The position numbers and the translations under genes were made by a program. The notes beneath the pieces were generated by a model, which was given only the letters and a program-made list of their open reading frames with translations, made no database searches and had not been told where the DNA came from. This document shows, piece by piece, positions 48,257 through 60,085 of a stretch of 64,000 bases of DNA (position 1 is its first letter; every line of letters begins with the position of its first letter). Location of the stretch: contig CAVSWC010000007.1 of assembly GCA_963731585.1 (NCBI GenBank), positions 1 to 64,000 of the forward strand, read 5' to 3'. This stretch comes from CANKHA01 sp963731585 (GTDB lineage: Bacteria > Pseudomonadota > Alphaproteobacteria > Rhizobiales > Xanthobacteraceae).

Positions 48257-50194
48257 TCAACCCACCGAAGCCCTGATGGCGCCCTTGCCGTCGCGCAGCC
48301 GCTCCCGCACCGGCTTGGGCTTTTCTTCCGTCGAGAGCACGAAAATTCGCTGCAGCACGTGCCGCTCCACCGGTTTTTGGATCACCGGAATATGCGTGAA
48401 ACGCTCATCGATGCTTTCGGCGCCGTACCCGGTCACGAAGATGAATGGCACCGCACGCTGCGTCAGCAAGTCTGCCAGCGGATAGACCATCTCGCCGTCG
48501 AGATTGACGTCGAGAATCGCCGCGTCGATTTCTTCGGCTTCAATTGCTGCTATGGCATCGGCGCAGCGGCTGAAAGGCCCGACCACGGAGCAGCCCAAGG
48601 TGGTGAGTGACTCCGTGACCACCATGGCGACCAGCGCCTCGTCCTCGACGATCATCACGCGGTTTCCGGAGATCGCAATACGCGGCTCGGGTGCGAGCGC
48701 GTCCTTTTCAGCAGCGCGGCGCGCGGCGTAACGCTCTGCCGCCTCCGTCTTGTCGCCCAGCGGCACGGAGAACAGGCATTTCAATCCCTGCGGCAGCCAG
48801 TCGAACGTTACCCGTCCGCCGAGCTGACGTTCGATGCTGGCAAGGACAATGCGCGTGCCGAAGCCGAGCGTGGCCGGCTTGGCGGTCTCCGGGCCGCCGT
48901 TTTCCGTCCAGCTGAAGTCGATGCTGTGGCCGTCCGAGGTCCAGTCCAGCTTGACCTTGCCTGACTGCGAGGAGAGCGCCCCGTATTTGGCAGCATTGGT
49001 GACAAGCTCGTGCAACACCAGCGCAAGGGTCTGCGCGGCCGCCGGCTGCAGCACAATTTCCGGGCCCGATGCCTGCACCCGATCCTGATCGCTGATGCGG
49101 TAAGGCGCGATCTCCTCGGCGACGAGGCCAGCGAGATCGGCGCCTTCCCAGCGCGACTGAGACAGCACCGTATGCACGCGTGACAGCGCCTTGATCCGCC
49201 CTTCCACCGCCGTGACGTAAGCGTCGATGCTGTTGGCCTTTGTCATGCGCACGATCGCCTGCACCAACGCCAACGCGTTCTTGGCGCGGTGGTCCACCTC
49301 GCGCGCCAGCAACGCTTGACGCTCTTCGGCAAGCTTACGATCGGTGATATCGACGGTGACGCCGCTGATACGCACGACCCGCTTCTGCGCGTCGACGCTG
49401 GCTGCCGCCGTGCCCGCACACCAGCGGATCTCGCCGTTCGGGCGGCGGACCCGAAATTCGGTTTCGTATGCGCCGCCTTCCTTGAACATGCGCTCCATCG
49501 CGCTGCTGAACTGTTCCCAATCCTCCGGGTGAAGCAGCGTGCGGACATGCTCCGGCGTCACCGTGAAAGACCCGGGCTCGACGCCAAAGATCCGATGTTG
49601 TCCTTCGTCCCACATCCAGTCCGAGTTGACGAGGTCCCAGTCCCAGGAGCCCATGTTGCTTGCGGCGAGTGCAAGGCTGCGCCGCTGCTCGCTCTCGCGC
49701 AGCTGGGCGGCAGATGCTTCGACGTCGGCAGTGCGCGCGGCGACCCGTTGCTCCAGCTCCGCATTAAGCCGCTCGAGCTGCCGGGTCTTGCGGTAAAGCT
49801 CGGCGAAAACCCTGACCTTGGCGCGCAGCACCTCGGGAATGACCGGAACGGGAACGTAATCCACCGCGCCCATTTCATAGCCGCGCAGGCGATCGACATC
49901 GGTGAGGTGAATGGCCGAGATGAAGATCATCGCCGTGCTCTGGAAACGGGGATGTTCGCGGATCATGGCCGCGAGCTGGAACCCGTCCAGGTCGGGCATG
50001 CAAACGTCCACCAACACAACAGCGATGTCCGTCTTCAACAGCTGTTCCAGCGCCTCGCGTCCCGAGGAGGCCTTGATGAGATTCTCATTCAAGTCCTTCA
50101 GGATGACTTCATAGCTCAGCAGCTTCGCCGGCTGGTCGTCGACCAGGAGAATGTTGACCTTCTCGTTGCCGGTCATAACCGATTTCTCCGCCAT
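48257..50194 (-). CDS. REC-PAS-HWE histidine kinase-REC hybrid
   Basis: 645 residues. Receiver at 14-130 (ILLVDDQPAKLLSYEVILKD, phospho-Asp in VVLVDVCMPDLDG), short coiled coil, PAS at about 195-315 (LAASNMGSWDWDLVNSDWMW, FRVRRPNGEIRWCAG), HWE-type kinase with REVDHRAKNALALVQAIVRM and ALVLHELVTNAAKYGALSSQ, then a second receiver (RVMIVEDEALVAMVV, AAILDVNLDGEMVY). ATG 50194 overlaps the TAA of the poly-HAMP kinase, so they are made together. It may relay or tune that kinase. Confidence 0.9.
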   Translation of the reverse strand: MAEKSVMTGNEKVNILLVDDQPAKLLSYEVILKDLNENLIKASSGREALEQLLKTDIAVVLVDVCMPDLDGFQLAAMIREHPRFQSTAMIFISAIHLTDVDRLRGYEMGAVDYVPVPVIPEVLRAKVRVFAELYRKTRQLERLNAELEQRVAARTADVEASAAQLRESEQRRSLALAASNMGSWDWDLVNSDWMWDEGQHRIFGVEPGSFTVTPEHVRTLLHPEDWEQFSSAMERMFKEGGAYETEFRVRRPNGEIRWCAGTAAASVDAQKRVVRISGVTVDITDRKLAEERQALLAREVDHRAKNALALVQAIVRMTKANSIDAYVTAVEGRIKALSRVHTVLSQSRWEGADLAGLVAEEIAPYRISDQDRVQASGPEIVLQPAAAQTLALVLHELVTNAAKYGALSSQSGKVKLDWTSDGHSIDFSWTENGGPETAKPATLGFGTRIVLASIERQLGGRVTFDWLPQGLKCLFSVPLGDKTEAAERYAARRAAEKDALAPEPRIAISGNRVMIVEDEALVAMVVTESLTTLGCSVVGPFSRCADAIAAIEAEEIDAAILDVNLDGEMVYPLADLLTQRAVPFIFVTGYGAESIDERFTHIPVIQKPVERHVLQRIFVLSTEEKPKPVRERLRDGKGAIRASVG

Positions 50195-53100
50195 TAGCGG
50201 TGCAGCCACATGCGCAGCGCGGACAGAAGCTGCTCGGTGTTCACTGGCTTGGCGAGATAGTCGGAGGCGCCGGCCTCCAGGCATTTCTCGCGGTCGCCTT
50301 TCATCGCCTTGGCTGTGAGTGCGATGATCGGCAGCCGGCGGAACTGCGGCTGCTCGCGAATAACTTCCATAGTCTGATAGCCATCCATCTGCGGCATCAT
50401 AATGTCCATCAGAACGATTGCGAGATCAGGCCGCGATTCCACCAGTGCAATGGCTTCGCTCCCGGTGGTAGCTGTAAGCACATGCATACCGCGGCGTTCC
50501 AGCACGCTGGAGAGCGCGAAGATGTTGCGGGCGTCGTCGTCCACCAGCAGCGCCGTGCGCCCGACCAGGTCCTCGTCCGAACTGTTGAGGCGCTCCAGCA
50601 TGCGCTGTTTCTCAGGCGGCAGTTCGGTTGTCACGCGATGCAGGAACAAGGCGGTCTCGTCCAGCAGACGTTCGGGCGATTCCACGCCTTTGACGACGAT
50701 GCTGCGCGCCATGGTGTGCAGCTGGGCATCTTCCTCGGCCGAGAGCTCGCGGCCGGTGAAGACCACCACGGGCACGTCGGACAGCGACGCGTCCTCCCGG
50801 ATCTGCTCCAGCACCTCGAAGCCGGTCATATCCGGCAGCCGCAGATCGAGCACGACGCAGTCACAGGGGTTTTTGCGCAGGGTGTCGAGCGCGGCCGCGC
50901 CGGTCGAGGTGGTGACGATCTCAATATCGTCATGACCGAGCAGTTCGGTGATGCTCATCTGCTCGGCTGCATTGTCCTCGACGACCAACAGGCGCTTGCG
51001 GCGCGGCTTGGTGTATTCCTTGATACGCGACAAGGCTGCTTGCACGCCTTCGGTGGTGGTCGGCTTGGTCACGAAGGAGAAGGCGCCGGACGCCAAGGCG
51101 TGCTGCCGATCCTCGTCGAGCGTGATGATCTGCACCGGAATGTGTCTGGTCAGCGCATTCTGTTTGAGCTGGCTGAGCACCGTCCATCCCAGCATGTCGG
51201 GCAGGAAGACGTCGAGCGAGACCGCAGTCGGCTGGAACTGCTTGGCAAGGTCGAGCGCTTCCGCCCCGCGTGCCGCCAGCAGTACTTTGAAGCCCTTGTC
51301 GCGGGCAAGGTCGGCGAGGACGCGGGCATAATGCGGATCGTCTTCCACGATCAGCAGGATGGTATCGCCGGGTGTGATGTGGTGCCGGTCGTCGGGGAGG
51401 GCTTCGGTCAGCACCTCCGGAATGGCAGTGACCGGGAAGGTCGGCACGGTCTGCGGGGAACGGCTGGCAATCGCGGCGGGACTGGAGGTGCCGGCGGGGC
51501 CGACGTATTTCAGCGGCAGGTAGAGAACGAAACTACTGCCCGAGCCAGGCGTGCTGCGCAGATGTATTTCGCCGCCGAGCAGGCTGGAGAGCTCGCGGCT
51601 GATGGCGAGACCAAGACCGGTGCCGCCGTATTTCCGGCTGGTCGAGGCGTCCGCCTGCTGGAAAGCCTCGAAGATGATTTTCTGCTTCTCGAGCGGAATG
51701 CCGATACCGGTATCCGACACCTCGAAGGCCACGATAGCCGGCGACTGATTGAGCACCGGATGTTCCGAGCTCCAGCCGCCGACCGCCGCCGATACCGTGA
51801 GCCGCACGCCGCCGTGTTCGGTGAACTTGAATGCGTTCGACAACAGGTTCTTCAGCACCTGCTGCAGGCGTTTTGAGTCGGTGACCATGCTGCGGCCGAG
51901 ATGCGGATCGATCTGCACGTCAAACGACAGCTGGCGGTTTTCCGCTTCATGCCGGAACGGTCGGCCGACGGTGTCGAGCAGGTTGGAGAGGAAGATCTCC
52001 TCGGCATCGACGGTGACGGTGCCCGACTCGATCTTCGACAGGTCGAGAATGTCGCTGATCAGGTTGAGCAGGTCGGTGCCGGCGCCGTGAATGGTGCGGG
52101 CAAATTCCACCTGCTTGGGCGTGAGGTTGCCGTCCGGGTTTTCGGTGAGCTGCTGGCCAAGGATCAGGATCGAGTTCAAGGGCGTGCGCAACTCGTGCGA
52201 CATGTTGGCCAGGAACTCGGACTTGTACTTCGAGGTGAGCGAGAGCTCCGTCGCCTTTTCTTCCAGCGCGCGGCGGGCCTGCTCGATTTCCTGGTTCTTG
52301 CGCTCCACCTCGACGTTACGCTCGGCGAGCTGTTGCGCTTTCTGCTCGAGCTGCTCGTTGGTCTGCTGCAGCTCTTTCTGCTGCGTCTGCAACTCGACGG
52401 CGAGCTGCTGCGACTGCTTGAGGAAGCCTTCGGTCTGCATGGTGGCTTCGATGGAGTTCAGCACGATGCCGATCGAGTCGGTGAGCTGCTCCAGGAAGGT
52501 CATCTGCGAGGTGGTGAAGGCCGTGATGGAGGCGAGCTCGATCACCGCCTTGACCTGGTTCTCGAACAGCACCGGCAGCACGACGATGTTCTGCGGCACG
52601 ACCTTGAACAATGCCGAGCCGATCGGCACCGCGTGCGGCGGCATGTCGGTGATCAGCCGCTGCCGCTTGTCGGCGGCGCACTGGCCAATCAAGCCTTCGC
52701 CGATCTTGATCGCCTGCGCATGCGAGGTCACGCCATCGTCGGCATAGGCCGAGAGCAGCCGCAGCACCGGGGTGTCTTCGCTGGCGAGCTGGTAGATGAC
52801 GCCGAGTTGCGCGTTGACCAGCGGCGTCAACTCGGTGAGCAGCAGCCGGCCCACCGTGGCGAGGTCGCGCTGGCCCTGCAACATGTTGGTGAACTTGGCG
52901 AGGTTGGTCTTCAGCCAGTCCTGCTCGGTATTCAGATCGGTGGTAAGGCGCAGGTTGCCGATCATCGTGTTGATGTTGTCTTTCAGCTCGGCCACCTCGC
53001 CGCGCGCTTCCACCTGAATCGACCGGGTCAAGTCGCCCTTGGTCACGGCGGTCGCCACTTCGGCGATGGCGCGGACCTGCGTGGTGAGGTTCGCAGCCAG

Positions 53101-56100
53101 CAGGTTCACGTTGCCGGTCAAATCTTTCCAGGTTCCGGCCGCGCCGGGCACGTTGGCCTGGCCGCCGAGGCGGCCTTCGACGCCCACTTCGCGCGCGACG
53201 GTGGTCACCTGATCGGCGAAAGTCGCCAAGCGTGTTGGTCATGTTGTTGATGGTTTCGGCCAAGGCCGCGACCTCACCGCGTGATTTCACCGTCAGGTTC
53301 TGCTTCAGGTCGCCGTTGGCCACCGCCGTCACCACCTTCACGATGCCGCGCACCTGTTCGGTAAGATTGGCGGCCATCACGTTCACGGTGTCGGTCAGGT
53401 CCTTCCAGGTACCGGCGACGCCCGGCACCTGCGCCTGGCCGCCGAGGCGGCCTTCGGTGCCAACCTCGCGCGCGACGCGGGTGACTTCCGAGGCGAAGGC
53501 GTTGAGCTGGTCCACCATGGTGTTGATGGTGTTCTTCAGCTCGAGAATTTCACCCTTCACGTCCACGGTGATCTTGCGGGACAAGTCGCCGCGCGCCACC
53601 GCGGTGGTCACCTCGGCGATGTTTCGCACCTGGGTGGTGAGGTTGGCGGCGAGCAGGTTGACGTTGTCCGTCAAGTCTTTCCAGGTGCCGCCGACGCCCG
53701 GCACCACGGCCTGGCCGCCCAGCCTGCCTTCGGTGCCGACCTCGCGCGCCACGCGCGTCACTTCGGCGGCGAAGGAGCGAAGCTGCTCCACCATCGTGTT
53801 GAGCGTTTCCTTCAGCAGCAGGATCTCGCCGCGCACGTCCACGGTGATCTTCTTCGACAAGTCGCCGCCGGCGATGGCGGTGGCCACCTCGGCGATATTG
53901 CGGACTTGCGCGGTCAGGTTACCCGCCATGAAGTTCACGTTGTCGGTAAGGTCCTTCCAGGTGCCGGCCACTTCCGGCACCTGCGCCTGGCCGCCCAGCT
54001 TGCCTTCGGTGCCCACTTCACGCGCCACGCGCGTCACTTCCGAGGCGAAGGCGTTGAGCTGGTCCACCATGGTATTGACGGTTTCCTTCAGCTGAAGGAT
54101 TTCGCCCTTCACGTCCACCGTGATCTTCTTCGACAAGTCGCCCTTGGCGACGGCGGTGGTCACTTCGGCGATGTTACGGACCTGGCCGGTGAGGTTGCCT
54201 GCCATCGAGTTCACGTTGTCGGTCAAATCCTTCCAGGTGCCGGCGACGCCCGGCACGTTGGCCTGACCGCCGAGACGCCCTTCGGTGCCCACCTCGCGCG
54301 CCACGCGCGTCACTTCGCCGGCGAAGCGGTTGAGCTGGTCCACCATGGTGTTGAGGGTTTCCTTCAGCTGAAGGATTTCGCCGCGCACGTCCACGGTAAT
54401 CTTGCGGGACAAGTCGCCGCCGGCGATGGCGGTCGCCACCTCGGCGATGTTACGCACTTGCGCCGTCAGGTTGCCGGCCATCGAGTTCACCGAGTCGGTC
54501 AAGTCCTTCCAGGTGCCGGCCACGCCGGGCACTTCGGCCTGACCGCCGAGCTTGCCGTCGGTACCCACCTCGCGCGCCACGCGCGTCACTTCGGCGGCGA
54601 AGGCGTTGAGCTGGTCCACCATGATGTTCATGGTTTCCTTCAGTTGAAGGATTTCACCCGACACGTTCACGGTGATCTTTTTCGACAAGTCGCCCTGCGC
54701 GACGGCGGTGGCCACTTCGGCGATGTTACGGACCTGGCCGGTGAGGTTCGACGCCATCGAGTTCACCGAGTCGGTCAAGTCCTTCCAGGTGCCGGCGACG
54801 CCGCGCACCATCGCCTGACCGCCGAGCTTGCCTTCGGTGCCCACTTCGCGCGCCACGCGCGTCACTTCCGAGGCGAAGGCGTTGAGCTGGTCGACGGTGG
54901 TGTTGATGGTTTCCTTCAGCTGAAGGATCTCGCCCTTCACGTCCACGGTGATCTTCTTCGACAAGTCGCCGTTCGCCATGGCGGTCGACACTTCGGCGAT
55001 GTTACGCACCTGAGCGGTCAGGTTGGATGCCATCGAGTTGACCGAGTCGGTCAAGTCCTTCCAGGTGCCGGCGACGCCGAGCACGTTGGCCTGACCGCCG
55101 AGGCGGCCGTCGGTGCCGACCTCGCGCGCCACGCGCGTCACTTCGCCGGCGAAGGCGTTGAGCTGGTCCACCATGGTATTGACGGTTTCCTTCAGCTGAA
55201 GGATTTCGCCCGACACGTTCACGGTGATCTTCTTCGACAGGTCGCCGCCGGCGATGGCGGTCGCCACCTCGGCGATGTTGCGGACCTGCGCGGTGAGGTT
55301 CGACGCCATGAAGTTCACGTTGTCGGTGAGGTCCTTCCAGGTGCCGGCGACGCCCGGCACCTGCGCCTGGCCGCCGAGCTTGCCTTCGGTACCCACCTCG
55401 CGCGCCACGCGCGTCACTTCCGAGGCGAAGGCGTTGAGCTGGTCCACCATGGTGTTGATGGTGTCTTTCAGTTCGAGAATTTCGCCGCGCACGTCCACGG
55501 TGATCTTGCGCGACAAGTCGCCGCGCGCCACGGCGGTGGTCACCTGCGCGATGTTGCGCACTTGCGCGGTGAGGTTGCCGCACATGGCGTTCACCGAGTC
55601 GGTCAAGTCCTTCCAGGTGCCGGCGACGCCCGGCACGATGGCCTGGCCGCCGAGCTTGCCGTCGGTGCCCACTTCGCGCGCCACGCGCGTCACTTCCGAA
55701 GCGAACGAGCGGAGCTGGTCCACCATCGTGTTGATGGCTTCCTTCAGCTGGAGAATTTCGCCGCGCACGTCCACGGTGATCTTCTTCGACAAGTCGCCGT
55801 TCGCCACGGCGATGGTCACGTCGGCGATGTTTCGCACCTGCGCGGTGAGGTTCGAGGCCATCGAGTTCACCGACTCGGTGAGGTCTTTCCACACGCCGGT
55901 CACTTCGTGCACCTGCGCCTGACCGCCGAGCTTGCCCTCGGTGCCCACCTCGCGCGCCACGCGCGTCACTTCCGAGGTGAACACGCCGAGCTGCTTGATC
56001 ATGGTGTTCACGATGGTGGCGGACTGCAGGAACTCGCCCTTCAGCGGGCGGCCTTCAACGTGCATACGCACGGTTTCCAGCAAGTCGCCTTGCGCCACGG

Positions 56101-56488
56101 CGGCCACCGCGCGGGTCACTTCGCGGGTCGGCCAGAGCAAATCGTCGATCAGGGTGTTGACCGAGTTTTCCATTTCCGCCCAGGCGCCGCCGGAGGCGCC
56201 GAGCTTGACCCGCTGCTTGGTCTTTCCTTCCTTGCCGACGACCTGGCCGACGCGGTCGAGCTGCTGCGCCATGCGTTCATTGGTGGCGACGATCTCGTTG
56301 AAAGTGTCGGCAATCTTTCCCTCGATCCCGAGGTGGTCACCCGCCAAGCGAACGGAAAAATCGCCGGCGCGCATGGCCTGCAGCGCATGCAGGAGGGCAT
56401 GCAGCTCAAATGCGGTCTTGCCGTTCTGTCCAACCTCCGGTACCGGAGCACCGTTTGTGACGACTGCGTCACTGGGCTGTATCGACAT
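50194..56488 (-). CDS. Poly-HAMP hybrid histidine kinase with three receivers (one frameshift)
   Basis: About 2,098 residues. ATG 56488 follows AGGAGGACTTCA. No membrane segment. Residues 195-1190 hold eleven HAMP-type repeats of 92 residues (WKDLT-x-x-VN-x-MA-NLTAQVRNIA, GDLSKKITVDVRGEILQLK), preceded by two divergent ones. Then GAF-like (1226-1376), HisKA with NMSHELRTPLNSILILGQQL, HATPase (DTGIGIPLEKQ, GTGLGLAISRELSSLLGG), and three receivers (LLIVEDDPHYARV, LLVVEDNAAEQ, ALLVDDDARNIF). A single extra G near 53230 (CGCTTGGCGACT) breaks the frame after NNMTNTL and is probably an error. The layout recalls fungal group III (Nik1) kinases. Confidence 0.92.
53100..56000. repeat. 276-bp coding tandem repeats (HAMP array)
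   Basis: The stretch TCCTTCCAGGTGCCGG recurs at a strict 276-base step from about 53402 to 55882. Neighbouring units are very alike in DNA, so unequal exchange and mis-assembly are both likely here. Confidence 0.92.
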
Positions 56489-56899
56489 TGAAGTCCTCCT
56501 GGGCCGTCCGGCGGTTTTTACGACGCCCGATGACGGCAATAATGATTCGAACACGGGATGCCCTTTGCGCGGGAGGCATTCCGAGCATCGCTACCGTGAG
56601 CGACAAGGGTTGATCAGGGGTATCCCTCACATGTGCGGCGCTCTTCGCCCGCGACTCTGCTGAGCACTCCGGATACTCTCAACTGCGCAGCTTAACCTAT
56701 TGGAACACCCAGCGGTTCTGGCACGTCCTCAAAAAAAAGTGATGATAATAAGGTTCCTGGGCCGCAGTTTTCCCCCGCGATTAACCTTGCGGCCGGCTAG
56801 CGGATTGATGGCATCCAAAAGAAGATGCCCGGAGCCAGCGGCCCCGGGCGTACTTTTACGTGAATTATCCGGCTCTAACACCCGGCCCGCCGGGACCCG
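56489..56899. other. Intergenic region upstream of kinase operon
   Basis: About 410 bases with no gene seen; it holds the promoter of the minus-strand kinase operon and the 3' end region of the Bug protein gene. AT-rich patch near 56730-56750. Confidence 0.4.
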
Positions 56900-57928
56900 T
56901 TATTTGATCAGTTCGCCGATCTTGGTGACGATCGGCTTGGGCGTGGCGTAAATCTTCTTAACCAAAGCCTCCAGAGCCTCGCCGGTTTCCGGAGCCAGAT
57001 CCAGCTTGCGCTGGCCCACCTCGGCAATAAATTCCGGGTCCTTCATGGTCGCGTTGAAGGCATCGCGCATCATTTTCAGCACGCCGGGCGGCAGGTCGGG
57101 CGGAGCCACGAAGGGCCGTCCGATCCCCTGACCGGCGTAGAGAAATTCGATCGCCTTTTTGGTGTCTTCGTCCTTGGCAAACTGGAGGATAAACGGGACC
57201 TCCTTGATCTCAGGATTCGGCTGCGCGCCGCCCTGGAACAGCAGGGTGACAGTCTTTTTTTCCACCCAGTCCGGACGCTTGCCGTGCACGCTGTCCAGGC
57301 TTTCGCAGATGCCCTCGACCTCGCCGCGCTCCATGGCGAGGAACACGTCGGAGGAGGATGGATAGCCGCCGATCAGCTTGAATTTCGTCCCGAGCAGCGC
57401 ATTGAGCGCCTTGGGATAGGAATAGGTGCCGGTGCCCGGGCCGGTATCGCCCATAATGATTTCTGTGGTGAACAGGTCTTCCGCCTTTTTCACCTTGGCA
57501 TTCTTGTAGGCGATGCAGACGTTGGTTTCCGTGGTGGGCGTGCCCAGCCATGAAATCTTCAGCGGATCGAAGCGCGCGCCTTCCAGGCCGGTCAGCGGGC
57601 CAAGTGGTGCGTCGCGCGCGATGATGCCCATCACCGTGCCGTCTTTCGGCGCGGCGGTGTAGATATGGGCGGCGGCGGTAAAGCTGCCGGCGCCTGGCAT
57701 GTTCTGCGAAACGACGTTGGGTTTGCCGGGCAGGTGCTTGCCGATATGCCGCGCGACGGTGCGCGCCCACAGGTCATAGCCGCCGCCGGGGCCGAAGCCG
57801 ATGATCATCTGCACGGTCTTGCCGGCATAGTAATTCGGCGCGGGCGCTTGGGCGGCTGCGGTCAGCGTTCCCCCCATCAGCAACGCCGCGGCCAATCCAG
57901 ATAAATGCGATGCGGATCTTTTTTTCAT
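56900..57928 (-). CDS. Tripartite tricarboxylate-type (Bug family) substrate-binding protein
   Basis: 342 residues. ATG 57928 follows GGAGGAAACAGCTC. Signal peptide to AAAQA. YYAGKTVQMIIGFGPGGGYD then WARTVARHIGKHLPGKPNVV and VSQNMPGAGSFTAAAHIYTA are the Bug/TctC hallmark (PGG-D, NRPGA-like). The protein binds an organic acid in the periplasm. No TctA/TctB membrane partners are in the window. It lies downstream of and in line with the AraC gene. Confidence 0.9.
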   Translation of the reverse strand: MKKRSASHLSGLAAALLMGGTLTAAAQAPAPNYYAGKTVQMIIGFGPGGGYDLWARTVARHIGKHLPGKPNVVSQNMPGAGSFTAAAHIYTAAPKDGTVMGIIARDAPLGPLTGLEGARFDPLKISWLGTPTTETNVCIAYKNAKVKKAEDLFTTEIIMGDTGPGTGTYSYPKALNALLGTKFKLIGGYPSSSDVFLAMERGEVEGICESLDSVHGKRPDWVEKKTVTLLFQGGAQPNPEIKEVPFILQFAKDEDTKKAIEFLYAGQGIGRPFVAPPDLPPGVLKMMRDAFNATMKDPEFIAEVGQRKLDLAPETGEALEALVKKIYATPKPIVTKIGELIK

Positions 57929-58071
57929 GAGCTGTTTCCTCCACCTTTCGAAACGGGCCACGCGCCACAGGACGCACGCCAACGCCGAAATTCGCGTTGT
58001 CATAGCAAATCGCGGGCGGATTGAACATTACTTGGCCGGGCCACAGGCAGCTCCAGGCCGCGCGAATTGTC

Positions 58072-59106
58072 TCAGGGGTCACGCATCCCGCGCAGAGTCG
58101 CGGTCGGGCTCTCGTCGAAATACTCTTTGTAGTCGCGCGCGAACTGGCTCTTGTTTTCGTAGCCCACCGCCGCGGCGACTTCAGCCACGCGCCCGCCGCG
58201 CAGCTGTGCCTGCAACAGGCTGCGCCGCGCCTGCAGCAGGCGCACGCCTTTGAGATACTTCTTCGGACTCGCACCGCGATGTTGTTTGAAACCGTAATAC
58301 AGCGTGCGCGCGCTTACCCCGGTTGCCGCGGTGAGGTCTGCGATGTCGATCGGCTGCATGTAATTTTCGGATACGAATTGTTCGGCGCGCCGAATGTAAT
58401 ACGGCGCTACCTGGGTGGAACGGCCGGCGATCGAGCGGTGGTCGTTTGCGCCCAGGCTGCGCAGCAATAACAGCGAAAGCAGGCGCTCGGCATGCATGGC
58501 TGCCGCGGGCTCGGACAAGGTCGAATGATCGCTGCTCAAGTCGTGAATGATGGTCTCGATGAAGCGCGCCAGGGCCAGTGACTGATCGAGATGGATGAGC
58601 GTGAGCGGCTGGCCGCGCAATTCCTTGGCCGATTTGAAGGCGGCGAGGTTCACCACTTCGCGGCCGATCCGCAGATTCAGCAGGTCGCATTGCCCTTCCC
58701 ACCGCCGCCGCAGCACGCCGGCCGCGCTGACGACCAGGGCATCGCCCGGCTTCACCTTGATCCAGTTTTCGCCCTGGCTCGCTTCAAATTCCCCGCGCAA
58801 CGGAATATGCAGGACCACGTGGTGGTCAGGTGTGCGGAAGGTGGCGGTCTCGCATTTGGCTTCGCAATTCCAGCTCAGGAAGCGCAGGTCGATACGGCCG
58901 ACGCGCGCATGGGCTTCGCCATAGCCAATGAAGCGGCCGGAGTTGGTGACGGCAAAAGAGCTTCGTCCGGCGGAAAAATCCAGGATACGCTGGCGCGTGG
59001 AGAGAATGTCCGCGGCGGCAAAATGCTCGCAATGGTTCATCAAATCGGAGCAGCTTTTGATCCACTCCGAAACGGCAAGCGAACTGGAACTCAGGGTCTC
59101 GGCCAT
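58072..59106 (-). CDS. AraC-family regulator with N-terminal sensor
   Basis: 344 residues. Residues 30-215 form a cupin-like AraC_binding_2 sensor (HHVVLHIPLRGEFEASQGEN). Residues 240-344 hold the two helix-turn-helix motifs: ENYMQPIDIADLTAATGVSA then RTLYYGFKQHRGASPKKYLK and VAEVAAAVGYENKSQFARDY. It is divergent from the hydrolase gene at 59263 with 156 bases between, so it probably controls that operon. Confidence 0.9.
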   Translation of the reverse strand: MAETLSSSSLAVSEWIKSCSDLMNHCEHFAAADILSTRQRILDFSAGRSSFAVTNSGRFIGYGEAHARVGRIDLRFLSWNCEAKCETATFRTPDHHVVLHIPLRGEFEASQGENWIKVKPGDALVVSAAGVLRRRWEGQCDLLNLRIGREVVNLAAFKSAKELRGQPLTLIHLDQSLALARFIETIIHDLSSDHSTLSEPAAAMHAERLLSLLLLRSLGANDHRSIAGRSTQVAPYYIRRAEQFVSENYMQPIDIADLTAATGVSARTLYYGFKQHRGASPKKYLKGVRLLQARRSLLQAQLRGGRVAEVAAAVGYENKSQFARDYKEYFDESPTATLRGMRDP

Positions 59107-59262
59107 GACCCGAACAGTATAGCCAGGAGGGCGCAAATTTGCACCCGGGCGCAAGCTTTTGCGCGCCCCGTATACCCATTGCACCCCGCGTGTAGACAAG
59201 GCCCGCCCTGCGGGCGTCAATAGCCGCTGCCGCCTCACTGCAAGCCAGGAGCCATTTTCCGC

Positions 59263-60050
59263 ATGTTGACGACGGACCAACGCAAGACCCTGATCCATGT
59301 CAGCGGCATGGACATCGAGCTGGAACGACGCGGCCGCGGGCAGCCCCTGCTGCTGCTCTATGGGGAGGAAGGCTTGGAGCCGGAGGCGCCCTTCATTGAC
59401 GAACTGGCCAAGGATTTCGAGGTTTTCATCCCGTCGCCGCCGGGCTTCGGCAACTCCGAGCGGCCGGATTGGATCAGCAGTCTCGACGACATCTCCTACA
59501 TCTATCTCGACCTGGTCGAGAAACTCGCGCTGAAGAATGTGCCGGTGGTCGGCTTCTCGTTCGGCGGCTGGCTGGCGGCGGAGATCGCGACCAAGGACGA
59601 CTTCTTCATTTCGCAGGCTGGTGCTGGTCGATGCCTACGGCGTCAAGGTCGGCGGCCCGTACGATCGCGACATCGCGGATTTCTGGTGTCTGCATCCCTC
59701 CGAGGTGCGGAAGCTGAAGTGGCACGATCCGGAAAAGGGCAAGCGCGACTTTGCCGTCGATGCCGGAAGAGAAGCTCGCGATCGTCGCGCGCAATGTCGA
59801 ATCCTTGGCGCGCTTCTGCTGGGAGCCCTTCATGCACAATCCCAAGCTGAAGCGGAGGCTGCATCGCATCACGGTGCCGACGCGGCTGATCTGGGGCGAG
59901 CATGACGGCATCGTGACGCCGGCCTATGGCAAGGCTTACGCCGATGCGATTCCCGGCGCGATCTTGCAGGTGATCCCCGGCGCGGGACATTTCCCGCATC
60001 TCGAACAACCCGAAGCATTCATGGCAGCGCTGCGCGAGTTCTTGCGCTAG
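59263..60050 (+). CDS. Alpha/beta hydrolase (two frameshifts)
   Basis: About 262 residues once joined. Opens MLTTDQRKTLIHVSGMDIEL; nucleophile elbow VVGFSFGGWLAAEIATKDDF; acid RLIWGEHDGIVTP; His in IPGAGHFPHLEQPEAFMAAL. Frames change near 59614 (to RLVLVDAYGVKVGGPYDRDI) and near 59759 (to MPEEKLAIVARNVESLARFC). All core parts are in order, so it is probably one gene with sequence errors. First gene of the catabolic operon. Confidence 0.8.
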
Positions 60051-60085
60051 CGGCGGAACCTGAGGAAACAGGAAGGACGACAACC

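Noticed and set aside
53100..56000. Regular repeats suggesting a CRISPR array
   Set aside because: The unit is 276 bases, in frame and protein-coding; there are no short repeats with unique spacers, and no cas genes. No CRISPR array was seen anywhere in the window.
53906..56491. Very long open frame on the plus strand opposite the poly-HAMP kinase
   Set aside because: It is the antisense of a strict 276-base coding repeat; the protein is His/Arg-rich periodic sequence without domains.
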